Assembly: GCA_020444775.1 (NCBI GenBank)
Contig: JAGRHX010000120.1
Coordinates: 1 to 5,933, forward strand
Direction: 5' to 3'
Length of the DNA: 5,933 nt
Source: Gammaproteobacteria bacterium
GTDB taxonomy: Bacteria; Pseudomonadota; Gammaproteobacteria; HK1
Made by a program: the position numbers and the translations under genes. Under the pieces are notes generated by a model. It was not told the origin of the DNA. It worked only from the letters and a program-made list of their open reading frames with translations, and made no database searches. Positions 5,674 to 5,933 of the stretch are shown here, piece after piece (the stretch's first letter is position 1; each line of letters starts with the position of its first letter).

Positions 5674-5933
5674 TCAGTCCTCCAGCCAGGCATTGAAGCG
5701 CGGCGCGCGCTTCTCCTTGAAGGCGAGCACGCCTTCACGGGCATCTGGATGATGGTCGCAGAATGCCGTCTTCGCCGCGATCTCGTCCAGGGATTGTTCC
5801 CAGCTCAGCTCCGCGGCCTGCAGGATCGAACGCTTCAGCATGCGCATCGCCACCTGTGGACCATTGGCGAGCTCGCTCGCCAGGGCCATCGCCTGGGTCT
5901 CGAGCTGATCCGGTGCGACCACCTCGTGGACCA
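5674..5933 (-). CDS. Enoyl-CoA hydratase/isomerase family protein, C-terminal part, cut by the window edge
   Basis: The visible 86 residues are the C-terminal third of a crotonase-fold protein (full length usually about 260). The frame is open to the window edge, reading VHEVVAPDQLE before the conserved LANGPQVAMRMLKRSI helix. It ends with the diagnostic tail in which DAREGVLAFKEKRAPRF matches the family's EG-x-x-AF-x-EKR-x-P-x-F pattern. Family members hydrate or isomerise enoyl-CoA thioesters in fatty acid, carnitine or aromatic breakdown. The catalytic oxyanion-hole and Glu region lies outside the window, so the activity and substrate cannot be judged. A GTG at 5922 is only an internal Val. 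It may be co-transcribed with the dioxygenase gene; the 102-bp gap holds a GC-rich stem (gggcg/cgccc) without a T-run. Confidence 0.92.
   Translation of the reverse strand, partial: VHEVVAPDQLETQAMALASELANGPQVAMRMLKRSILQAAELSWEQSLDEIAAKTAFCDHHPDAREGVLAFKEKRAPRFNAWLED

Overview
The window is high-GC, densely coded DNA, most likely from a proteobacterium. That guess rests on the SlyD, CaiB/BaiF and TauD gene types and on the compact layout; the exact lineage cannot be read from the sequence. It holds seven protein genes: a selD fragment at the left edge, five complete genes, and an enoyl-CoA hydratase fragment at the right edge. I found no tRNA, rRNA, CRISPR array, insertion sequence or gene-free stretch longer than about 100 bases.

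Left half (1-2809): a selenoneine (sen-type) biosynthesis locus. It has the C-terminal part of a selenide, water dikinase (SelD/SenC, + strand), a GT-B glycosyltransferase-like protein of the SenB (TIGR04348-like) type (- strand), and an EgtB-like non-heme iron C-Se bond-forming enzyme, SenA (+ strand). In the known pathway, SelD makes selenophosphate, SenB joins it to a UDP-sugar to give a selenosugar, and SenA couples the selenosugar to hercynine oxidatively, giving selenoneine, the selenium analogue of ergothioneine. The hercynine-forming methyltransferase EgtD is not in the window. The gene order is unusual: selD and senB converge and overlap by 26 bp, while senB and senA diverge from a 98-bp intergenic region full of inverted repeats, a likely shared control region.

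Middle (2810-3389): slyD, an FKBP-type prolyl isomerase and metallochaperone with a short His-rich tail, begins 94 bp after senA. Promoter-like hexamers lie in the gap.

Right half (3449-5933): a family III (CaiB/BaiF) CoA-transferase on the + strand converges on a TauD/TfdA-type 2-oxoglutarate dioxygenase on the - strand. Upstream of the dioxygenase on the same strand is the C-terminal end of an enoyl-CoA hydratase/isomerase. This looks like acyl-CoA or small-molecule catabolism with unknown substrates; a link to the sen genes is possible but unproven.
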